This document shows positions 54,001 to 64,000 of a stretch of DNA of 64,000 nucleotides, in pieces. Origin of the DNA: Micromonospora sp. WMMD1102 (GTDB lineage: Bacteria > Actinomycetota > Actinomycetes > Mycobacteriales > Micromonosporaceae); assembly GCF_029626265.1 (NCBI RefSeq), contig NZ_JARUBN010000001.1:3596001-3660000 (forward strand). The letters are read 5' to 3'. The translations under genes and the position numbers were made by a program. The notes below the pieces were generated by a model. It did not search any database. It worked only from the letters and a program-made list of their open reading frames with translations, and was not told where the DNA came from. The first letter of the stretch is position 1. The number at the start of each line of letters is the position of its first letter.

Positions 54001-57000
54001 GGTGTCCCGCAGCCGGCTCCAGACCGCCTCGGAGACCGCCTCACCCCCGAGCAGCACCAGCACCGGCCGATGCCGGTGACCCCCGTCCCCGGCACCGTCC
54101 CGGTCGAGCAGGCCCTCCTCGATCAGGTGGTGCGCGTAGCTCGGGGTGACGTTGACGACGTCGATCCGGTGCCGGTCACAGTAGCCGACCAGCGCCTGCG
54201 CGTCCCGGCGCAGCTCCTCGTCGCAGACGTGCACCTCGTGCCCCTCGACCAGCCAGAGCAGCTCTTCCCAGGACATGTCGAAGGCGAACGAGACGGTGTG
54301 CGCGATCCGCAGCCGCCGGCCACCGGCCGCCGCCACGGTCGGGTCGAAGATCGCCTCCCGATGGTTGAGCTGCATGTTCGTCAGCCCCCGGTACGGCGTC
54401 ACCACCCCCTTCGGGCGGCCCGTGGAGCCGGAGGTGTAGATCAGGTACGCCGGGTGTTCCAGCCGGGCCGGATCGGTCCGGGCGAATCCGGCCGGCAGTT
54501 CGGCGTCGGTAAGCGCCGCGCCGTCGAGACCGGCCAGCTCGGCCTGTACCGCCGGGTCGTCGAGCAGTATCGCCGGGATGTCGGTGGCCGGCAGCCCGGA
54601 CCGGACCCCGGCGACCGTCAGCAGGCACATCGGCGCGGTGTCGGCGAGCACGAAGGCCAGCCGCTCGGCCGGATGGTCCAGCTCCAGCGGCAGGTAGGCG
54701 GCACCGGTGCGGAGCACCGCGAAGAGCGCGACCACCATCTCGATGGAGCGGGGCAGGGCCAGCGCGACCACCTGCTCCGGTCCGGCGCCCCGGGCCACCA
54801 GCAACCGGGCCAGCCGGTTGATCCGTGCGTCGAACTCCGCGTACGTCAGGGTGTGCCCCGCGAAGACCAGGGCGATCTCGTCCGGGGTCCGGGCAGCCTG
54901 CGCGGCCAGCAGGTCGGCGACCGACTCGGTGCCGATCGGGTGCCGGGTGGCCACCCACTCCCCGACCAGTTCGGCCCGTTCCGTCGAGGTGACCAGGTCG
55001 AGCCGGCCGACCGGGGTGTCGGGCTCGGCGACCAGCCGGGCCAGCACCGCCACGAACCGGTCCAGCAGGCTGCGCGCCACCGTGCCGGGTACCACGTCCG
55101 GGCGGTGGTCCAGGGCCACCCGGAGCCGCTGGGCCGGCGTGACCACCAGGGTCAGCGGGTAGTGCGTGGCGTCCACCCCGTCGACGGCGGCGATCCCGTG
55201 CCGGTCCCGCAGCCGGGCCGACTCCGCCTCGTCGACGAAGTTCTGCAACACGTAGAGCGTGTCGAAGAGTCGGGCGTGCCCGGTCGCCCGCTGCACCGCA
55301 CCGAGCCCGAGGTGGTCGTGCGGCATCAGCTCGATCCGCTGCTCGCCCAGCCTGCGCAGCAGGCCGAGCACGGGTTCGGCGGGTGCGGCGGTGACGCGTA
55401 CCGGCACGGTGTTCAGGAAGAGCCCGATGATGTTCTCCACGTACGGCACGTCGGCGTGCCGGCCGGCGACGGTCATCCCGAAGACCACGTCGGTGCGGCC
55501 GAGGTGACCGCCGAGGACCAGCCCCCAGGCGGCGGTGAGCACGGTGTTCAGGGTCAGCCCGTGCCGGCGGGCCAGTGCGCGCAGCCGGTCGCCGAGCGCG
55601 GCCGGCAGTTCGGCGCGTACCCGGTCCGGGACCACCGGGGTCAGGGTCGCCTCCGGGGCGACCAGGGTCGGCTCGGCCAGCCCGGCGAGGGCGTCCCGCC
55701 AGGCCGCACCGGCCCGCTCGGCGTCCTGCCCGGCCAGCCACTCCAGGTGGTCGGAGTAGGAGCCGGCCGGCGGCAGGCCCCGGTCGTCGCCGTCGCGCTC
55801 GTAGAGCGTGAAGAGCTGCTCGACGAAGAGTTCCTCCGACCAGCCGTCCCAGAGCACCAGGTGGTGACTGACGACCAGCCGGTCCCGGTCGTCGCCGAGC
55901 CGGAGCAGCAGCAGCCGGCAGAGCGGCGGCCGGGTCAGATCGAATCGGGTACGCCGGTCCTCGGCCACCAGCTCGGCCACCCGGGCATCCCGCGCCTGCG
56001 GGTCGAGTCCGGTCAGGTCCACCTCGGTCACCGGCAGCTCGGGGGCGACCCCGACGAACTGCACCGGCTGGGGCAGCCCGACACTGGCGAACCCGGCCCG
56101 CATCCCGGGGTTGCGGGCCAGCAGCGCTGCGCCGGCCCGGCGCAGCCGCCGGAGGTCCAGCCGGTACCCGAGGTCGAAGGCGTCCTGTGCGGTGTATACG
56201 TCCAGCGCCGAGGTGTCGTAGCTGGCGTGGAAATAGAGCCCTTCCTGCAACGGCGAGAGCGGCCAGATCTCGGCCACCGGCACCGGGCTGGTCCGCTCGA
56301 CCCGCTCGATCTCGTCCGCACCGAGCGACAGCCCGCCGGCAACCACCGGACCATCCCCGTCACGCACGACCGTGCTGGTGGCGGTGGCGGCGGTGGTGGC
56401 GGCGGCGGTGGTGGCGGCGGTGAGCTGGTGCAGCGCGTCGAGCCACTCGGCGGCCAGCCCGGCCACCTCGGGCTCGCCGAGGACGCCGTCCGGCCAGCTG
56501 AAGGTCGCGGTGAGCGCCGGACCGGCCGGGGTCTCGGTGGCGACCGCGTCGACCTGGAGCAGGTGGGCCAGGCCCAGCCCGCCGTTGGGCACGGCGATCG
56601 CGTCCGACTCGGCGGCCGGTGTCCAGTCCTGCCCGGTGCCGCCGGGGAACCGGCCGTAGTAGTGGAACAGCACCTGGGCCCGGGAGAGTCCGGCCAGGAT
56701 CGGCACGGTCTGTGCGTTCAGGTACCGCAGCAGCCCGTGCCCGAGGCCGCCGTCCGGGACCGCCCGCAGCCGCTCGTCGACGGTACGCAGCAACGCGAGC
56801 GGGTCGGTGCCGGCCGGCAGGCGTACCGGCTGGACGCTTGTGAACCAGCCGACCGTGCGGGACAGGTCGAGGTCGGGTTCGAGTTCCTCCCGGCCGTGCC
56901 GTTCGAGGTCGACAAGCAGTTGGGCGGCACCGTCGCGGCCGTGCCGGTCCTGCCAGCGGGTCACCGCGAGCCGCAGTGCCGTGAGCAGTACCGCGGTGAC

Positions 57001-60000
57001 CTCGGCACCGGCCGCCGACCGTACGGCGGTGAGCAGCGGCAGCGTCCGTGCCGGGTCGAGGCGTACGACGTGCTGCCGGGGCGAGCCGGTGACGCCGGGC
57101 TGCCCGGCCGCCGTCGTGGCCGCCGCCGGTCGGAACTGTGCCGGCAGCAGCTCGGCGCCCGGGGCGAGTGTCCCGGCCCAGTGCGCCAGTTCGGCCAGCC
57201 GTTCGGGGCGCTGGGCGTGCTCGCCGAGCGCTCGGGCGTAGCGGCGCAGCGAGGTGCCGACCGGGGCGAGCCGGGGTGGCTGCCCGGCCCGTACCGCCGA
57301 CCAGGCGGCGGCGAGGTCGGCCAGCAGGATCCGCCAGGAGACGCCGTCGACCGCCAGGTGGTGCGCGGCCAGCAGGAGCCGGCCGGGCTGGTCGCCCGCA
57401 TCGAACCAGACCGCCTGGAGCATCCGCCCCTCGTCCGGGCTGAGCCGCCCGGTGGCGGCGGCCGACTCGGCGGCCAGCACGGCGCGCAGTCCGGTGTCGT
57501 CCAGTCCGGCCACGTCGACCCGGTGGACGAGGTCGGCCGCCTGGACGGTGCCGGCCGGAGTCGTCGCGAGCGTCCAGAGCACGGACGCGATCCGGCGCAG
57601 CCGCAACCGCAGCCCGGCGTGCCGGTCCAGCACCGCCGCAAGGACGGCGGTCAGCGACCCGAGGTCGAGTTCGGCGGGTACGACCAGCAGGGTGCTCAGG
57701 GTGAACCGGTCGATCGGCAGCCCGGTCTCGCGCAGCCAGTGCACGATCGGCAGCAGCGGCACCTCACCGAACTCGTCTGGATCGCCGACCGGCTCGACTA
57801 CCGCACCGACGACCGGGGCGCCGTCCGGACCGACGACCGAACTGACGACCGGGGCGCCGTCCGGACCGACGACCGAACCATCGACCGGGCCGACGAGCGA
57901 TTCGGCCCCCGGGCCGACGACCGGTTCGGCGAGCGCCGCGCTCCCGGCCGGGGCGGGGGTGGCCGGCGGATCGTTGTCGGAAAGGGCGGCGTCACCGCCG
58001 CCGGCCGTGGCCAGCGCCCGTGGGGTGCGGTGCCGGAACACGTCACGCGGGGTGAGCGCCAGCCCGTGCCGGCGGGCCCGGCTGGAGACCGCGATGGAGA
58101 GGATGCTGTCGCCGCCGAGGGCGAAGAAGTCCCCGTCGGCACCGACCTCGGGCAGGCCGAGCACCTCGGCGAAAACTCCCCGGAGCAACCGCTCGGCCGC
58201 CCCACCCCGGTCGTCCCGCCTAGCCAGATCCACTTCGGACGGACTGGTCCGATCGGCCGCACCTTCCGCGCCGGACGGAGATGGTGCGGACCTGGCGGCG
58301 GTGCTGCCGGTGACCGGTGGCGCCGGCAGGGCGGCCCGATCGAGCTTGCCGCTCGGGGTCAGCGGCAGCGCGTCCAGCAGTACGAACCGGCCCGGCACCA
58401 TCGACTCGGGCAGCCCCGCCCGGGCCGCCGCGCGGACCGCCTCGACATCGAGCCGGACCCCGGCGACCGGCACCAGGTAGCCGACCAGCCCGGTCCGCCC
58501 CCGGCCGTCGGCGCGGGCGGCGGCGACCGCCCGGGCCACCCCCGGCGCCGTCCGGAGCACCGCCTCCACCTCGCCGAGGTCGATCCGGTGCCCCCGGATC
58601 TTGACCTGGTCGTCGCCCCGGCCGACATATTCGAGTACCCCGTCGGTACGCCACCGGACCAGGTCGCCGGTGCGGTACATGCGCTGCCCCGCCGGCCCGT
58701 ACGGGTCGGCGACGAAACGCTGCGCGGTCAGCCCGAACCGGGCGTGGTAGCCGTACCCGAGTTGGGTGCCGGCGACGTACAGTTCGCCGGGTACGCCGGG
58801 CGGGACCGGCCGCAGGCAGTCGTCGAGTACGTACAGCCGGGTGTTGGCGACCGGGCGGCCGATCGGCACGGTCCGCTCCGCAGCGCCGTCGTTGGCCCAC
58901 CAGGTGACCTGCACCGCCGTCTCGGTCGGGCCGTAGAAGTTGTCCAGCGCGGTGCCGGTGGCCGCCTGCCAGCGCCGGGCCAGTTCCGGCGACAGTGCCT
59001 CGCCGCCGCAGGAGACCCAGCGCAGGCTGGCCGCCCAGCCGGGGTCGGCGGTCAGCTCGTCGGCCAGCAGGAACGCCTCGACCAGCGAGGGTACGAAGGT
59101 GACCGCGGTGACCCGGTGCCGGCGGACCAGCCCGGCGAGCCGGGTCGGGTCGCCGGCGGTGTCCTCGCCGGGCAGCACCACGGCGGCACCGGCCGTGAGC
59201 GGCCAGAAGATCTCCCAGACCGAGGTGTCGAAGCTGGCCGGGGCGAGTTGCAGCATCCGGTCCTCGGTGCCGAGTCCGAACCGCCGCTGCGACCAGGCGA
59301 GCTGGCTGACGATCGCGCGGTGGCCGACAAGTACCCCCTTGGGCTGGCCGGTGGAGCCCGAGGTGTAGATCAGGTAGGCCGGCCCGTCCGGCCCGGTGCC
59401 GGCGTCCTGGTCGACCGCGTCCGTCGACTCCGGTCGGTGCCCCTGCCCGGCGGGCTCGACGGGCCCGGCGACGGCTGCGGGCGAGGCCGGAGCCGAGACC
59501 AGCAGTTGCGCCACCCCGGCCGGCCGGGGCAGCCGGGCCAGTACGTCCACAGTGGTGACGACGGCGCGGGCGCCGGAGTCGGCGAGTACGGCGGAGAGCC
59601 GCTCCCGGGGATGCCCGACGTCCAGCGGCAGACAGGCGGCGCCGGCCTTGAGTACGCCGAGCAGCGCCACCACCAGCTCGGCCGACCGGGGCACCGCCAC
59701 GGCGACGACGTCACCGGGTCGGATCCCGCGGGCGGCCAGTCGCCGGGCCAGTCCGGCGGCCCGCCGGTCCAGCTCGGCGTAGCCGATCCGCCGCTCGCCG
59801 TCGAGCAGCGCCACGGCCTCCGGTGTCCGGGCCGCCTGCGCGGCGACCATTCCGTGCAGGGTCTGCGGCGGCACCGGCGCGTCCGGACCGGTGAGCCGGG
59901 TCAGCGCGGTGCCGCGTTCGAGTGCCGGCAGCAGGTCGATCCGCCCGACCGGCCGGCCCGGGGCGGCGACGAAGGTGCCGAGCACCTCGGCCAGCCCGGT

Positions 60001-63000
60001 ACGCAGCAGTCGCACGGTCGCGGGATCGACCCGGTCCGGGTCGTACTCCAGGGTCAGCCTCACCGTCCCACCGGCCGGCGAGACCAGCAGGGTGACCGGA
60101 TAGTGCGTCGCCTCGCGGAACTCGACACCGGCCAGCTCCAGCCCGCCCGGACCGCCCGAACCGGCGTCGACCGGGTAGTTCTCCAGCACCACCAGGCTGT
60201 CGAACAGCTCGCCGCCACCACCGAGCCGCCCGGCACCGTCATCGGGCCGTCCGGGCCCACCGGGCCGCTCTCCGCCGCCGGCCAGCCGCTCGCCGCCGGC
60301 CAGTCGCTGGATCGCCGGCAGCCCGAGGTGCTGCGCGTCGAGCAGGTCGGCCTGCTCCCGCTGGAGCCGGCCCGCCAGCTCGGCGAGCGGCTCGGCCGGA
60401 TTCCAGCGCAGCCGGACCGGCACGGTGTTGATGAAGAGCCCGACCATCGCCTCGACGCCGTCGAGTTCGGCCGGCCGGCCGGAGACGGTACTGCCGAAGA
60501 CCACGTCCCGGCGGCCGAGTCGACGGCCCAGCACCACCGCCCAGGCGGCGTGCAGCAGGCTGCCGACGGTCAGCCCGGCCGCCCGGACCCGACCGACCAG
60601 CCCGGCGGCCACCTCGGCGGGCAGTTCCACCGTGGCCCGTTCCGGATGGAACATCCCGTCGAAGCCCTCCGCCGCCTCGGTGGCGATCCGGGTCGGGCCG
60701 TCGAGCCCGGCCAGCGCGTTCCGCCAGGCGCCTTCGGCCGCCGACCGGTCCCGCCCGGCCAGCCACTCCAGATGGCGCCGGTACGGGGTGACCGGCGCCA
60801 ACCGGTTCGGCTCGCCGTCCGGGGCGTACCTGGCGAGCAGGTCCCGCAGGGTGACCCCGGCAGACCAGCCGTCGGTGACGATGTGGTGGTGGGTGAGCAG
60901 CAAACTGTGCCGCCGCTCCGCCCAGCGGACCAGTACGCAGCGCAGCAGCGGCGGCCGGGTCAGGTCGAGCGGGGCGGCCCGTTCCGCCTCGGCCAGCGCC
61001 TCGAACTCGGCCGCCCGCTCCGGTTCGGGGTACCCGGTCAGGTCGACCTCGCGCCACGGCAGCGCGATCCCGTCCGCGACGAGCTGCACCGGCCGCCCGT
61101 CGGCGAGCTGCGGGAACGCGGCCCGCAGCGGGGCGTGCCGGTCCAGCACGTCCTGCCCGGCCCGGCGCAGTGCGGCGGAGTCCACCGGCCCGCGCAGCTC
61201 GACCACCTGCTGCACCCGGTACGGGTCCCGCTCCGCCCGGGCGGCGACGGCGTGGAAGTAGAACCCCTCCTGCAACGGGGTCAGCGGCAGCACGTCGCCG
61301 ATCGCCGGCACGGTGCCGGCCAGAGCATCCACGTCGGACTGCCGCAGCGTCAGCAGCGGGAAGTCCGACGGGCTCGGCCCGCCGGCTCCCGGCCCGGCGG
61401 CGTGCCGGACCAGTGCCTCCAACGCGGCGAACCAGCCCTGCGCCAGCTCCGCCACGTCCGCCTCGGAGAGCAGCGCCGCTGGCCAGGCCCAGGTCACGCC
61501 GAGCCCGGGTCCCTCCGGCCGGTCCTCGGTGAAGGCGTTCACCTCCAGCGTGTACGGGGCCACCGGCATGGCCGCGTCGAAGCCGCCGGCCAGCAGGCCG
61601 AGACCGGGCAGCGCGGTCCAGCAGCCGTCCGGTGACGAGTCCACCCCGAACCGGCCGAGGTAGTTGAAGCTGATCTGCGGCTGCGGCAGCCCGGCCAGTA
61701 CGGCGGCGGTTTCCGGGTTGAGGTGGCGCAGCAGCCCGTACCCGAGTCCGTGGTCGGGGATGGCGCGCAGCCCCTCCTTGATCTGCTTCAGTGCCCGGCC
61801 CGCGTCGTCGCCGCCGGCCAGCGCCTCGTCCAGGTCGATCGGTCCGGGGTCGAGCCGGACCGGGAAGATGCTGGTGAACCAGCCGAGGGTGCGGGACAGG
61901 TCGACGTCGTCGCCGACCTGCTCCTCCCGGCCGTGCCCCTCCAGCGCCACCAGCGCGGGTCCGGGGGTGCCGGTCCCCCGGCGGCGGCGCCAGTCGGCCA
62001 GCGCCAGCGCGAGCGCGGTGAGCAGCACGTCGTTGACCCCGGCGGAGAACGCCGCCGGGATGCTGGTGAGCAGCGGCGCGGTCTGCTCGGCGGGCAGCCG
62101 CAGGGTGAGCCGGCGGACGCTGGCCAGGTCGCCGACCGGGTCCAGCGGGCGGTCGGCCAGCGGCGGGTCGTCGCCGCGCAGCAGCTCCGTCCAGAGTGGA
62201 AGCTCGGCGGTCCGCTCCGCCGACTCGGCGTCGGCGTGCACCAGTTCGGCCCAGCGGCGCAGCGGGGTGCCGACCGGTTCCAGCCGGCGTGTCCGGCCGG
62301 CCAGCACGTCGGACCAGGCCGAGGCCAGGTCGGGCAGCAGGATCCGCCAGGAGACGCCGTCGACCACCGCATGGTGCACCAGCACGAGAAGCCGGCCGGG
62401 CCGGTCCGGGCCGGCGTCCAGCCAGACCGCCTGCACCATCACGCCGGCCTGCGGATCCAGCCGCGCGCCGGCTTCCTCGGCGGCGGTGCCGATCCGGTCC
62501 CGCAGCGCCTCGTCGGCAAGCCCGGCGGCGTCGACCCGGTGCAGCCGGTCCGCCGCCCGCACCGTGCCGGGTGCCGGCACCACCAGCCGACCCGGGGCCT
62601 GCGGGGTGGCCCGGACCAGCCGGGACCGGAGTACGTCGTGCCGGTCCAGCACCGCCTGGAACGCGGCGGCCAGCCGCTCGGCGGTCACCTCGGCCGGCAC
62701 CCGGACCGCCAGCCACTGCGCGAACGCGTCGATCGGCCCGCCGCAGCCGTCCAGCCAGCGCATGATCGGGGTGAGCGGGAACTCGCCGACCCCGGCGGTG
62801 GGATCGTCGACGATCTCGCGGGACAGCGACTCCGCGACCGGCGCCAGCTCGGCGACGGTACGCCGCTGGAAGACCTGGCGCGGAGTGACCACCAGACCCG
62901 CCTGCCGGGCCCGGATGACGAGCTGGATCGAGACGATGCTGTCCCCGCCGAGGGCGAAGAAGTCGTCCTCCACCCCCACCTCGGGCAGCCCCAGCACCTC

Positions 63001-64000
63001 GGCGTAGAGGGCGCAGAGCACCTCCTCGCGGGCGTCCCGGGGCCGGGCGCCGGTGCTGCGCGCCGCGAAGTCCGGCGCCGGCAGCGCCGCCCGGTCCAGC
63101 TTGCCGCTGGGCAGCACCGGCAGTTCGGGCAGCGGCACGAAGGCGGCCGGCACCATGTGGTCGGGCAACCAACTGCGGGCGTAGGAGCGCAGCTCGGACA
63201 GCAGCGCGGTGACGTCCCGGAACGGGGCCGGCCGGTTGGCGTACCGGGCCAGGTCGGCCGGGTCGGCAGCGTCCGTCCGGTACGCCGGGCCGGCGGGTGC
63301 CGCGTCCGGGCGGGTGAAGAGCAGGTCGAGGCGGCCGTCGTCGGCACCGGCGGACCAGGTCACCTCGACCCGGTAGCCCTGCCGGGCGGCCAGCTCGTAC
63401 ACGACCTCGGGGTCGACGCCCGGCACCTCCACCGCCGCCCCGGGCGGGGACGGGTCGTCGGGCCGGAACTGGTCGTCGGGCGACGACGGGGCGTTCGGCG
63501 ACGACGGGTCGTCGGGCGAGGACGGGTCGTCGGGCGAGGACGGGCCGTCAGTGAGTTGCCGGCAGGCGGCGAGGTCGGCGTCGAGCCGGACGTTCGGTAC
63601 CCCGGTCACCCGGAGCGCGGCCGGCCGTCGCGCGTCGAGTCGGTCGGCCAGCCCGGCGAGGTCGCCGTCCCAGGACAGTTCGACAGCCGCCTGCACTGTG
63701 GACGGTCCCACGCCGTCGGTGGCGGTGCGCAGCACCACGTCGTACCGGTAGCGGGTGAGTTCGTTGTGCGCCCGGCCGCGCTTCACCGCCAGGTCGACCC
63801 CGGCGATCGCCGGCAACTCGCCGGCCAGCGCCGGGAAGAGGTCGGGATCGAGCAGCAGCTCGCCCTCCCAGTGCAGGCTCTGCTCGACGGCGGCCAGCGC
63901 GGACAGCCGGCCGTCGGCACCCGGCCGGCGACGGCCCGCCTCGACCGCACCACGCAGCGTGCGGTGCAGCAGCAGGTTGCGCACGTCGCCGACGAAGACC
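48079..64000 (-). CDS. Hydroxamate-siderophore-type NRPS, four modules plus terminal C domain; N-terminus beyond window
   Basis: At least 5,306 residues in one frame. Numbering residues from the codon at 63984: methyltransferase C-terminal part to about 235, A domain end (A9-A10) 240-303, PCP (Ser349), E 400-870; C 885-1360, A 1370-1890, PCP (Ser1960), E 2070-2540; C 2560-3005, A 3010-3555, PCP (Ser3599); C 3700-4175, A 4185-4705, PCP (Ser4750); terminal C 4800-5275. No thioesterase. The two PCPs before E domains carry LGGDS and the others LGGHS, as expected. Specificity codes read by eye: module 2 DTWTSGFVQK (unassigned), module 3 DMENLGLINK ((formyl)hydroxyornithine as I know it), module 4 DVFILGAVNK (unassigned). 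Together with the iron box and ABC pair this indicates a siderophore. Gly/Pro/Thr repeats mark the linkers. Confidence 0.95.
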   Translation of the reverse strand, partial: VFVGDVRNLLLHRTLRGAVEAGRRRPGADGRLSALAAVEQSLHWEGELLLDPDLFPALAGELPAIAGVDLAVKRGRAHNELTRYRYDVVLRTATDGVGPSTVQAAVELSWDGDLAGLADRLDARRPAALRVTGVPNVRLDADLAACRQLTDGPSSPDDPSSPDDPSSPNAPSSPDDQFRPDDPSPPGAAVEVPGVDPEVVYELAARQGYRVEVTWSAGADDGRLDLLFTRPDAAPAGPAYRTDAADPADLARYANRPAPFRDVTALLSELRSYARSWLPDHMVPAAFVPLPELPVLPSGKLDRAALPAPDFAARSTGARPRDAREEVLCALYAEVLGLPEVGVEDDFFALGGDSIVSIQLVIRARQAGLVVTPRQVFQRRTVAELAPVAESLSREIVDDPTAGVGEFPLTPIMRWLDGCGGPIDAFAQWLAVRVPAEVTAERLAAAFQAVLDRHDVLRSRLVRATPQAPGRLVVPAPGTVRAADRLHRVDAAGLADEALRDRIGTAAEEAGARLDPQAGVMVQAVWLDAGPDRPGRLLVLVHHAVVDGVSWRILLPDLASAWSDVLAGRTRRLEPVGTPLRRWAELVHADAESAERTAELPLWTELLRGDDPPLADRPLDPVGDLASVRRLTLRLPAEQTAPLLTSIPAAFSAGVNDVLLTALALALADWRRRRGTGTPGPALVALEGHGREEQVGDDVDLSRTLGWFTSIFPVRLDPGPIDLDEALAGGDDAGRALKQIKEGLRAIPDHGLGYGLLRHLNPETAAVLAGLPQPQISFNYLGRFGVDSSPDGCWTALPGLGLLAGGFDAAMPVAPYTLEVNAFTEDRPEGPGLGVTWAWPAALLSEADVAELAQGWFAALEALVRHAAGPGAGGPSPSDFPLLTLRQSDVDALAGTVPAIGDVLPLTPLQEGFYFHAVAARAERDPYRVQQVVELRGPVDSAALRRAGQDVLDRHAPLRAAFPQLADGRPVQLVADGIALPWREVDLTGYPEPERAAEFEALAEAERAAPLDLTRPPLLRCVLVRWAERRHSLLLTHHHIVTDGWSAGVTLRDLLARYAPDGEPNRLAPVTPYRRHLEWLAGRDRSAAEGAWRNALAGLDGPTRIATEAAEGFDGMFHPERATVELPAEVAAGLVGRVRAAGLTVGSLLHAAWAVVLGRRLGRRDVVFGSTVSGRPAELDGVEAMVGLFINTVPVRLRWNPAEPLAELAGRLQREQADLLDAQHLGLPAIQRLAGGERLAGGGERPGGPGRPDDGAGRLGGGGELFDSLVVLENYPVDAGSGGPGGLELAGVEFREATHYPVTLLVSPAGGTVRLTLEYDPDRVDPATVRLLRTGLAEVLGTFVAAPGRPVGRIDLLPALERGTALTRLTGPDAPVPPQTLHGMVAAQAARTPEAVALLDGERRIGYAELDRRAAGLARRLAARGIRPGDVVAVAVPRSAELVVALLGVLKAGAACLPLDVGHPRERLSAVLADSGARAVVTTVDVLARLPRPAGVAQLLVSAPASPAAVAGPVEPAGQGHRPESTDAVDQDAGTGPDGPAYLIYTSGSTGQPKGVLVGHRAIVSQLAWSQRRFGLGTEDRMLQLAPASFDTSVWEIFWPLTAGAAVVLPGEDTAGDPTRLAGLVRRHRVTAVTFVPSLVEAFLLADELTADPGWAASLRWVSCGGEALSPELARRWQAATGTALDNFYGPTETAVQVTWWANDGAAERTVPIGRPVANTRLYVLDDCLRPVPPGVPGELYVAGTQLGYGYHARFGLTAQRFVADPYGPAGQRMYRTGDLVRWRTDGVLEYVGRGDDQVKIRGHRIDLGEVEAVLRTAPGVARAVAAARADGRGRTGLVGYLVPVAGVRLDVEAVRAAARAGLPESMVPGRFVLLDALPLTPSGKLDRAALPAPPVTGSTAARSAPSPSGAEGAADRTSPSEVDLARRDDRGGAAERLLRGVFAEVLGLPEVGADGDFFALGGDSILSIAVSSRARRHGLALTPRDVFRHRTPRALATAGGGDAALSDNDPPATPAPAGSAALAEPVVGPGAESLVGPVDGSVVGPDGAPVVSSVVGPDGAPVVGAVVEPVGDPDEFGEVPLLPIVHWLRETGLPIDRFTLSTLLVVPAELDLGSLTAVLAAVLDRHAGLRLRLRRIASVLWTLATTPAGTVQAADLVHRVDVAGLDDTGLRAVLAAESAAATGRLSPDEGRMLQAVWFDAGDQPGRLLLAAHHLAVDGVSWRILLADLAAAWSAVRAGQPPRLAPVGTSLRRYARALGEHAQRPERLAELAHWAGTLAPGAELLPAQFRPAAATTAAGQPGVTGSPRQHVVRLDPARTLPLLTAVRSAAGAEVTAVLLTALRLAVTRWQDRHGRDGAAQLLVDLERHGREELEPDLDLSRTVGWFTSVQPVRLPAGTDPLALLRTVDERLRAVPDGGLGHGLLRYLNAQTVPILAGLSRAQVLFHYYGRFPGGTGQDWTPAAESDAIAVPNGGLGLAHLLQVDAVATETPAGPALTATFSWPDGVLGEPEVAGLAAEWLDALHQLTAATTAAATTAATATSTVVRDGDGPVVAGGLSLGADEIERVERTSPVPVAEIWPLSPLQEGLYFHASYDTSALDVYTAQDAFDLGYRLDLRRLRRAGAALLARNPGMRAGFASVGLPQPVQFVGVAPELPVTEVDLTGLDPQARDARVAELVAEDRRTRFDLTRPPLCRLLLLRLGDDRDRLVVSHHLVLWDGWSEELFVEQLFTLYERDGDDRGLPPAGSYSDHLEWLAGQDAERAGAAWRDALAGLAEPTLVAPEATLTPVVPDRVRAELPAALGDRLRALARRHGLTLNTVLTAAWGLVLGGHLGRTDVVFGMTVAGRHADVPYVENIIGLFLNTVPVRVTAAPAEPVLGLLRRLGEQRIELMPHDHLGLGAVQRATGHARLFDTLYVLQNFVDEAESARLRDRHGIAAVDGVDATHYPLTLVVTPAQRLRVALDHRPDVVPGTVARSLLDRFVAVLARLVAEPDTPVGRLDLVTSTERAELVGEWVATRHPIGTESVADLLAAQAARTPDEIALVFAGHTLTYAEFDARINRLARLLVARGAGPEQVVALALPRSIEMVVALFAVLRTGAAYLPLELDHPAERLAFVLADTAPMCLLTVAGVRSGLPATDIPAILLDDPAVQAELAGLDGAALTDAELPAGFARTDPARLEHPAYLIYTSGSTGRPKGVVTPYRGLTNMQLNHREAIFDPTVAAAGGRRLRIAHTVSFAFDMSWEELLWLVEGHEVHVCDEELRRDAQALVGYCDRHRIDVVNVTPSYAHHLIEEGLLDRDGAGDGGHRHRPVLVLLGGEAVSEAVWSRLRDTEGTIGYNLYGPTEYTINTLGGGTLDSATPTVGRAIWNTRAYVLDAYLRLVPPGAPGELYIGGIGLARGYHRRLGLTAERFVADPFGAPGERMYRTGDLVRRRPDGNLDFLGRTDDQVKIRGYRIELGEVESALAEHPMVAHAAVVVDSSTDPTVRRLAGYVVRSAQWTVSDGGAGVPDDDAVLAGIRADLKRRLPDYMVPAVLVPLDRLPLTVNGKLDVAALPAPTVRSGAAASRPPATPVEEALRTLFADLLAVPEIGVEDNFFDLGGHSLLAIRLVSRARVVLGAELAIRDLFEAPTVAELAARLDATGSLDAASPASVAGSLGAAGSSSTTGRLDAAGRLDATARSGAGGTDGASGGTGRAELVRVERPAELPLSFAQQRLWMIQQLAPESAAYNFPIAVRLRGRLDVSALRTALADLAGRHETLRTVIGARDGRPYQRVLPVDGARPGLETVTAAPDEVAGIVRDAVRRPFDLTAEAPLRATLVAVGPDAGHTEEHVLVLVLHHIATDEWSDRPFLRDLGTAYAARRAGRAPDWAPLPVQYADYTLWQRRLLGDPADPGSLAARQLDYWRTALGGAPEELLLPTDRSRSGRPDPAGAELSVVLPAELGAGLRRLASATGTSLFMVVHALVAALLHRLGAGTDIPLGAPIAGRGDEALDDLVGFFVNTLVLRTDLAGDPTFTELLARVRETDLHAFSNQEVPFEAVVEAVNPARSVSRNPLFQVMVVHRNRTAGWSGLAGLTVTDEPVDTPAAKFDLVFDFAEADEPNATAGAAGASGGAGSGGDELSCLLKYRTDLFDSETVVLLGERLLRLAGAVVADPGAPLGQLDVFVGDERDRVLHDFNATGRAVPEETLPAMFARRVAETPEAVAVVDRERVVSYARLDVEAARIAELLAGHGVGPESVVGVAVPRSLETVAVVLGVLRLGAAFLPLELSHPGDRLAYMVQDSGAGTVVTTPEAAERLPELPGVTRLLVEPIRPESPPTGPTAPTGPTAPTGPTEPGGPTEPGGPAVGPRSAVPAGLDHAAYVIYTSGSTGRPKGVVVSHEGIGSLVATAVDRMGVDVDARVLQFASTGFDVFAFELSMALCAGGRLVVAPDETRAPGRPLVELLERERVSHAILPPSLVSALPPDCQLPAGLVVLVGTETVPPDVIGRWARRLRLHAAYGLTEATVNSTLWRAEPDWSGPVPIGVPDPNTRAYVLDERLRPVPPGVAGELYVGGRGLARGYLGRPGLTAGRFVADPFGPPGARMYRTGDRARWRSDGILDFLGRVDDQVKIRGFRIELGEVEAVLARHPGVRQAAVVVHRTADLTRLAGYVVPAADPLAGPLDPAEVRAHAAGLLPDYMVPSAILVLDGPLPLTPNGKLDRRALPAPDWAALTGDDAPVTAAQQVLADLVAGVLRLPRVGISDDFFALGGHSMAAMRLLGRVRATLGVDLAVRDIFEAPTVAGLADRLAGAVAERPPLRPAEDTVAPVAAPVQRIWWDLHRAAAGRNAANRTGWDLALVIRPDTGPADRTDRGRVAQTDGGPVDRMDGGPAGTPELDVPALAAALADLVRRHEPLRTALAGNVDGEPVPVPVAERTLLEVLPASRVPLEDLVAELVGSGVDPTREPPLRARLLTGPDSDRVLLLTMHYLGVDEWSVVPLARDLGIAYAARVAGRTPQWTPLPVGYPDYARWAGTLLGDPADPGSRHARQLDWWREALAGVPDRLALPADRPGPAVLSGRGGRVEFVLDEAAHRAVDELARQTGTSMFMVFQAALAALLHRIGAGPDLPIGTLVAGRTEAALGDLVGCFVNPLVLRTDTAGDPTFAELLGRVREADLSAFDRQDVPFDEVRRLLPAGWTLPQVMLVHHEEAGLDGDGAAGPDGAAVLRFAPVPTGTTRAELTVSFYEPLGDGPVHGELEYAVELFDPATARRLTDDLLGLLASAVARPDLRLSALGPDTADQASLSPTKPGGATAVDRPERIEK
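48160..49587 (-). other. Terminal condensation-like domain without catalytic second His
   Basis: Residues 4800-5275 align with C domains ([15 protein letters not shown] start, [46 protein letters not shown]), but the active-site motif is HYLGVDE (4965-4971) instead of HHxxxDG: the second, catalytic His is Tyr. It is the last domain; no TE or reductase follows. Confidence 0.85.
49615..52887 (-). other. NRPS module 4: C-A-PCP
   Basis: An LCL-type C domain ([16 protein letters not shown]) with HHIATDE (3835-3841; Glu replaces the usual Gly). The A domain pocket is D4408 V4409 F4412 I4451 L4473 G4475 A4496 V4504 N4505, giving DVFILGAVN(K). The A5 motif is AYGLTEAT rather than [18 protein letters not shown] repeat interrupts the A domain before A3 (4314-4343). 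PCP Ser4750. Confidence 0.85.
50955..51048. repeat. Tandem repeat in the module 4 A-domain linker
   Basis: Copies of an 18-bp family (GGTTCGGTCGGCCCGCCC and GGTGCGGTCGGCCCGGTC) encode PTEPGG and PTAPTG repeats in the NRPS. Confidence 0.8.
53065..56307 (-). other. NRPS module 3: C-A-PCP, hydroxyornithine-type pocket
   Basis: The C domain active site reads HHLVLWDG (2707-2714), one residue longer than HHxxxDG. The A domain pocket residues are D3236, M3237, E3240, N3278, L3311, G3313, L3336, I3344, N3345 and K3545, giving DMENLGLINK. The segment [11 protein letters not shown] is also typical of hydroxyornithine-activating domains. PCP Ser3599; no E domain, so the residue stays L. Confidence 0.85.
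56365..61332 (-). other. NRPS module 2: C-A-PCP-E
   Basis: The C domain opens [12 protein letters not shown] with HHIVTDG intact (1033-1039), as expected after an E domain. A-domain core motifs [11 protein letters not shown] (1540-1550), FDTSVWE (1585-1591), [10 protein letters not shown] and YRTGD are intact. PCP Ser1960. The E domain has HHLAVDG (2208-2214) and HYYGRF. A 36-bp tandem repeat lies in the PCP-E linker. It should add a D residue of unknown identity. Confidence 0.88.
57808..57879. repeat. 36-bp tandem duplication in the module 2 PCP-E linker
   Basis: Two nearly identical 36-bp units with the core GGGGCGCCGTCCGGACCG; they encode [13 protein letters not shown] repeats and keep the frame. 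Confidence 0.85.
61375..64000 (-). other. NRPS module 1 (partial): MT inserted in A, PCP, E
   Basis: The first visible residues, VFVGDV followed by RNLLL, are the late part of an N-methyltransferase inserted between A8 and A9. The A domain resumes near residue 240 and ends with [18 protein letters not shown] serine codon 62938-62940. The E domain has [13 protein letters not shown] (537-549), EGHGREE (682-688), the [12 protein letters not shown] block and FNYLGRF (773-779). It should give an N-methylated residue in D configuration. The A core with the specificity pocket is outside the window. Confidence 0.88.
63461..63545. repeat. Tandem repeat in the methyltransferase region of the NRPS
   Basis: Copies of an 18-21 bp unit GTCGTCGGGCGAGGACGG encode a SSPDDP run (residues 149-175) inside the partial methyltransferase domain. 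Confidence 0.8.

Noticed and set aside
53578..61635. An open frame of 2,685 codons on the plus strand, antisense to the NRPS
   Set aside because: It mirrors the codon pattern of a very GC-rich gene; its translation is Gly/Arg/Val/Gln low-complexity with no domain, while the opposite strand encodes a complete NRPS.
63982..63984. GTG at 63984 as NRPS start codon
   Set aside because: The frame stays open to the window edge and the preceding residues (VFVGD) belong to a methyltransferase motif, so the gene continues beyond 64000.

Overview
The window is very GC-rich with GTG and TTG starts used freely and tightly overlapping (ATGA/GTGA) operons. Its gene content (hopanoid-type squalene genes, an F420-type LLM oxidoreductase, a RheA/Hsp18 pair, LtrA, AA10 and GH10 enzymes with family 2 carbohydrate-binding modules, an IdeR/DmdR-type iron box and a LexA box) points to a filamentous actinobacterium, most likely of the Micromonosporaceae. 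That placement is inference from content. No rRNA, tRNA, CRISPR array or insertion sequence was seen.

Layout. 1-2.8 kb: hpnC/hpnD squalene-forming genes (hpnD runs off the left edge) and a DMT-family membrane protein. 2.9-5.8 kb: two divergent GT-B glycosyltransferases. 6-13.3 kb: a six-gene branched-chain-amino-acid-type ABC import operon (livF-livG-acyl-CoA ligase-livH-livM-binding protein), five genes of it overlapping, behind a good -35/-10 promoter. 13.5-17.5 kb: CHRD protein, soluble transhydrogenase, APH-fold kinase, phosphoesterase and a small unknown. 17.5-18.8 kb: hsp18 and a divergent RheA-type repressor around a TGTCGTC-N5-GATGACA operator. 19-25.5 kb: secreted enzymes and lipoproteins (LPMO, copper type II monooxygenase-like lipoprotein, YcnI-like protein, a frameshifted PhoX-type protein) and unknowns. 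25.7-31 kb: Mrr-type nuclease, HxlR regulator, divergent acetate kinase homologue, small membrane protein, LtrA. 31-36.3 kb: GH10 xylanase, nucleotidyltransferase, LacI regulator, LLM oxidoreductase and a small leaderless gene under a LexA box. 36.4-38.8 kb: GntR(YtrA)-ABC operon with a large operator palindrome. 39-41.5 kb: M28 peptidase and a membrane protein.

41.6-64 kb is the most interesting part: a probable hydroxamate siderophore locus. An iron box precedes two exporter-type ABC half-transporters (one with a degenerate nucleotide-binding domain) that are joined by a tiny repetitive overlapping ORF. On the other strand lies at least 15.9 kb of a nonribosomal peptide synthetase (A with embedded methyltransferase-PCP-E / C-A-PCP-E / C-A-PCP / C-A-PCP / terminal C) overlapping an MbtH-like gene. 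The third A domain reads DMENLGLINK, the code I know for (formyl)hydroxyornithine. There is no thioesterase; the protein ends in a condensation domain whose catalytic second histidine is tyrosine. A GH51 arabinofuranosidase with its own LacI-type operator and a two-domain VOC protein lie between the ABC and NRPS halves. The NRPS N-terminus and any tailoring genes lie beyond the right edge.
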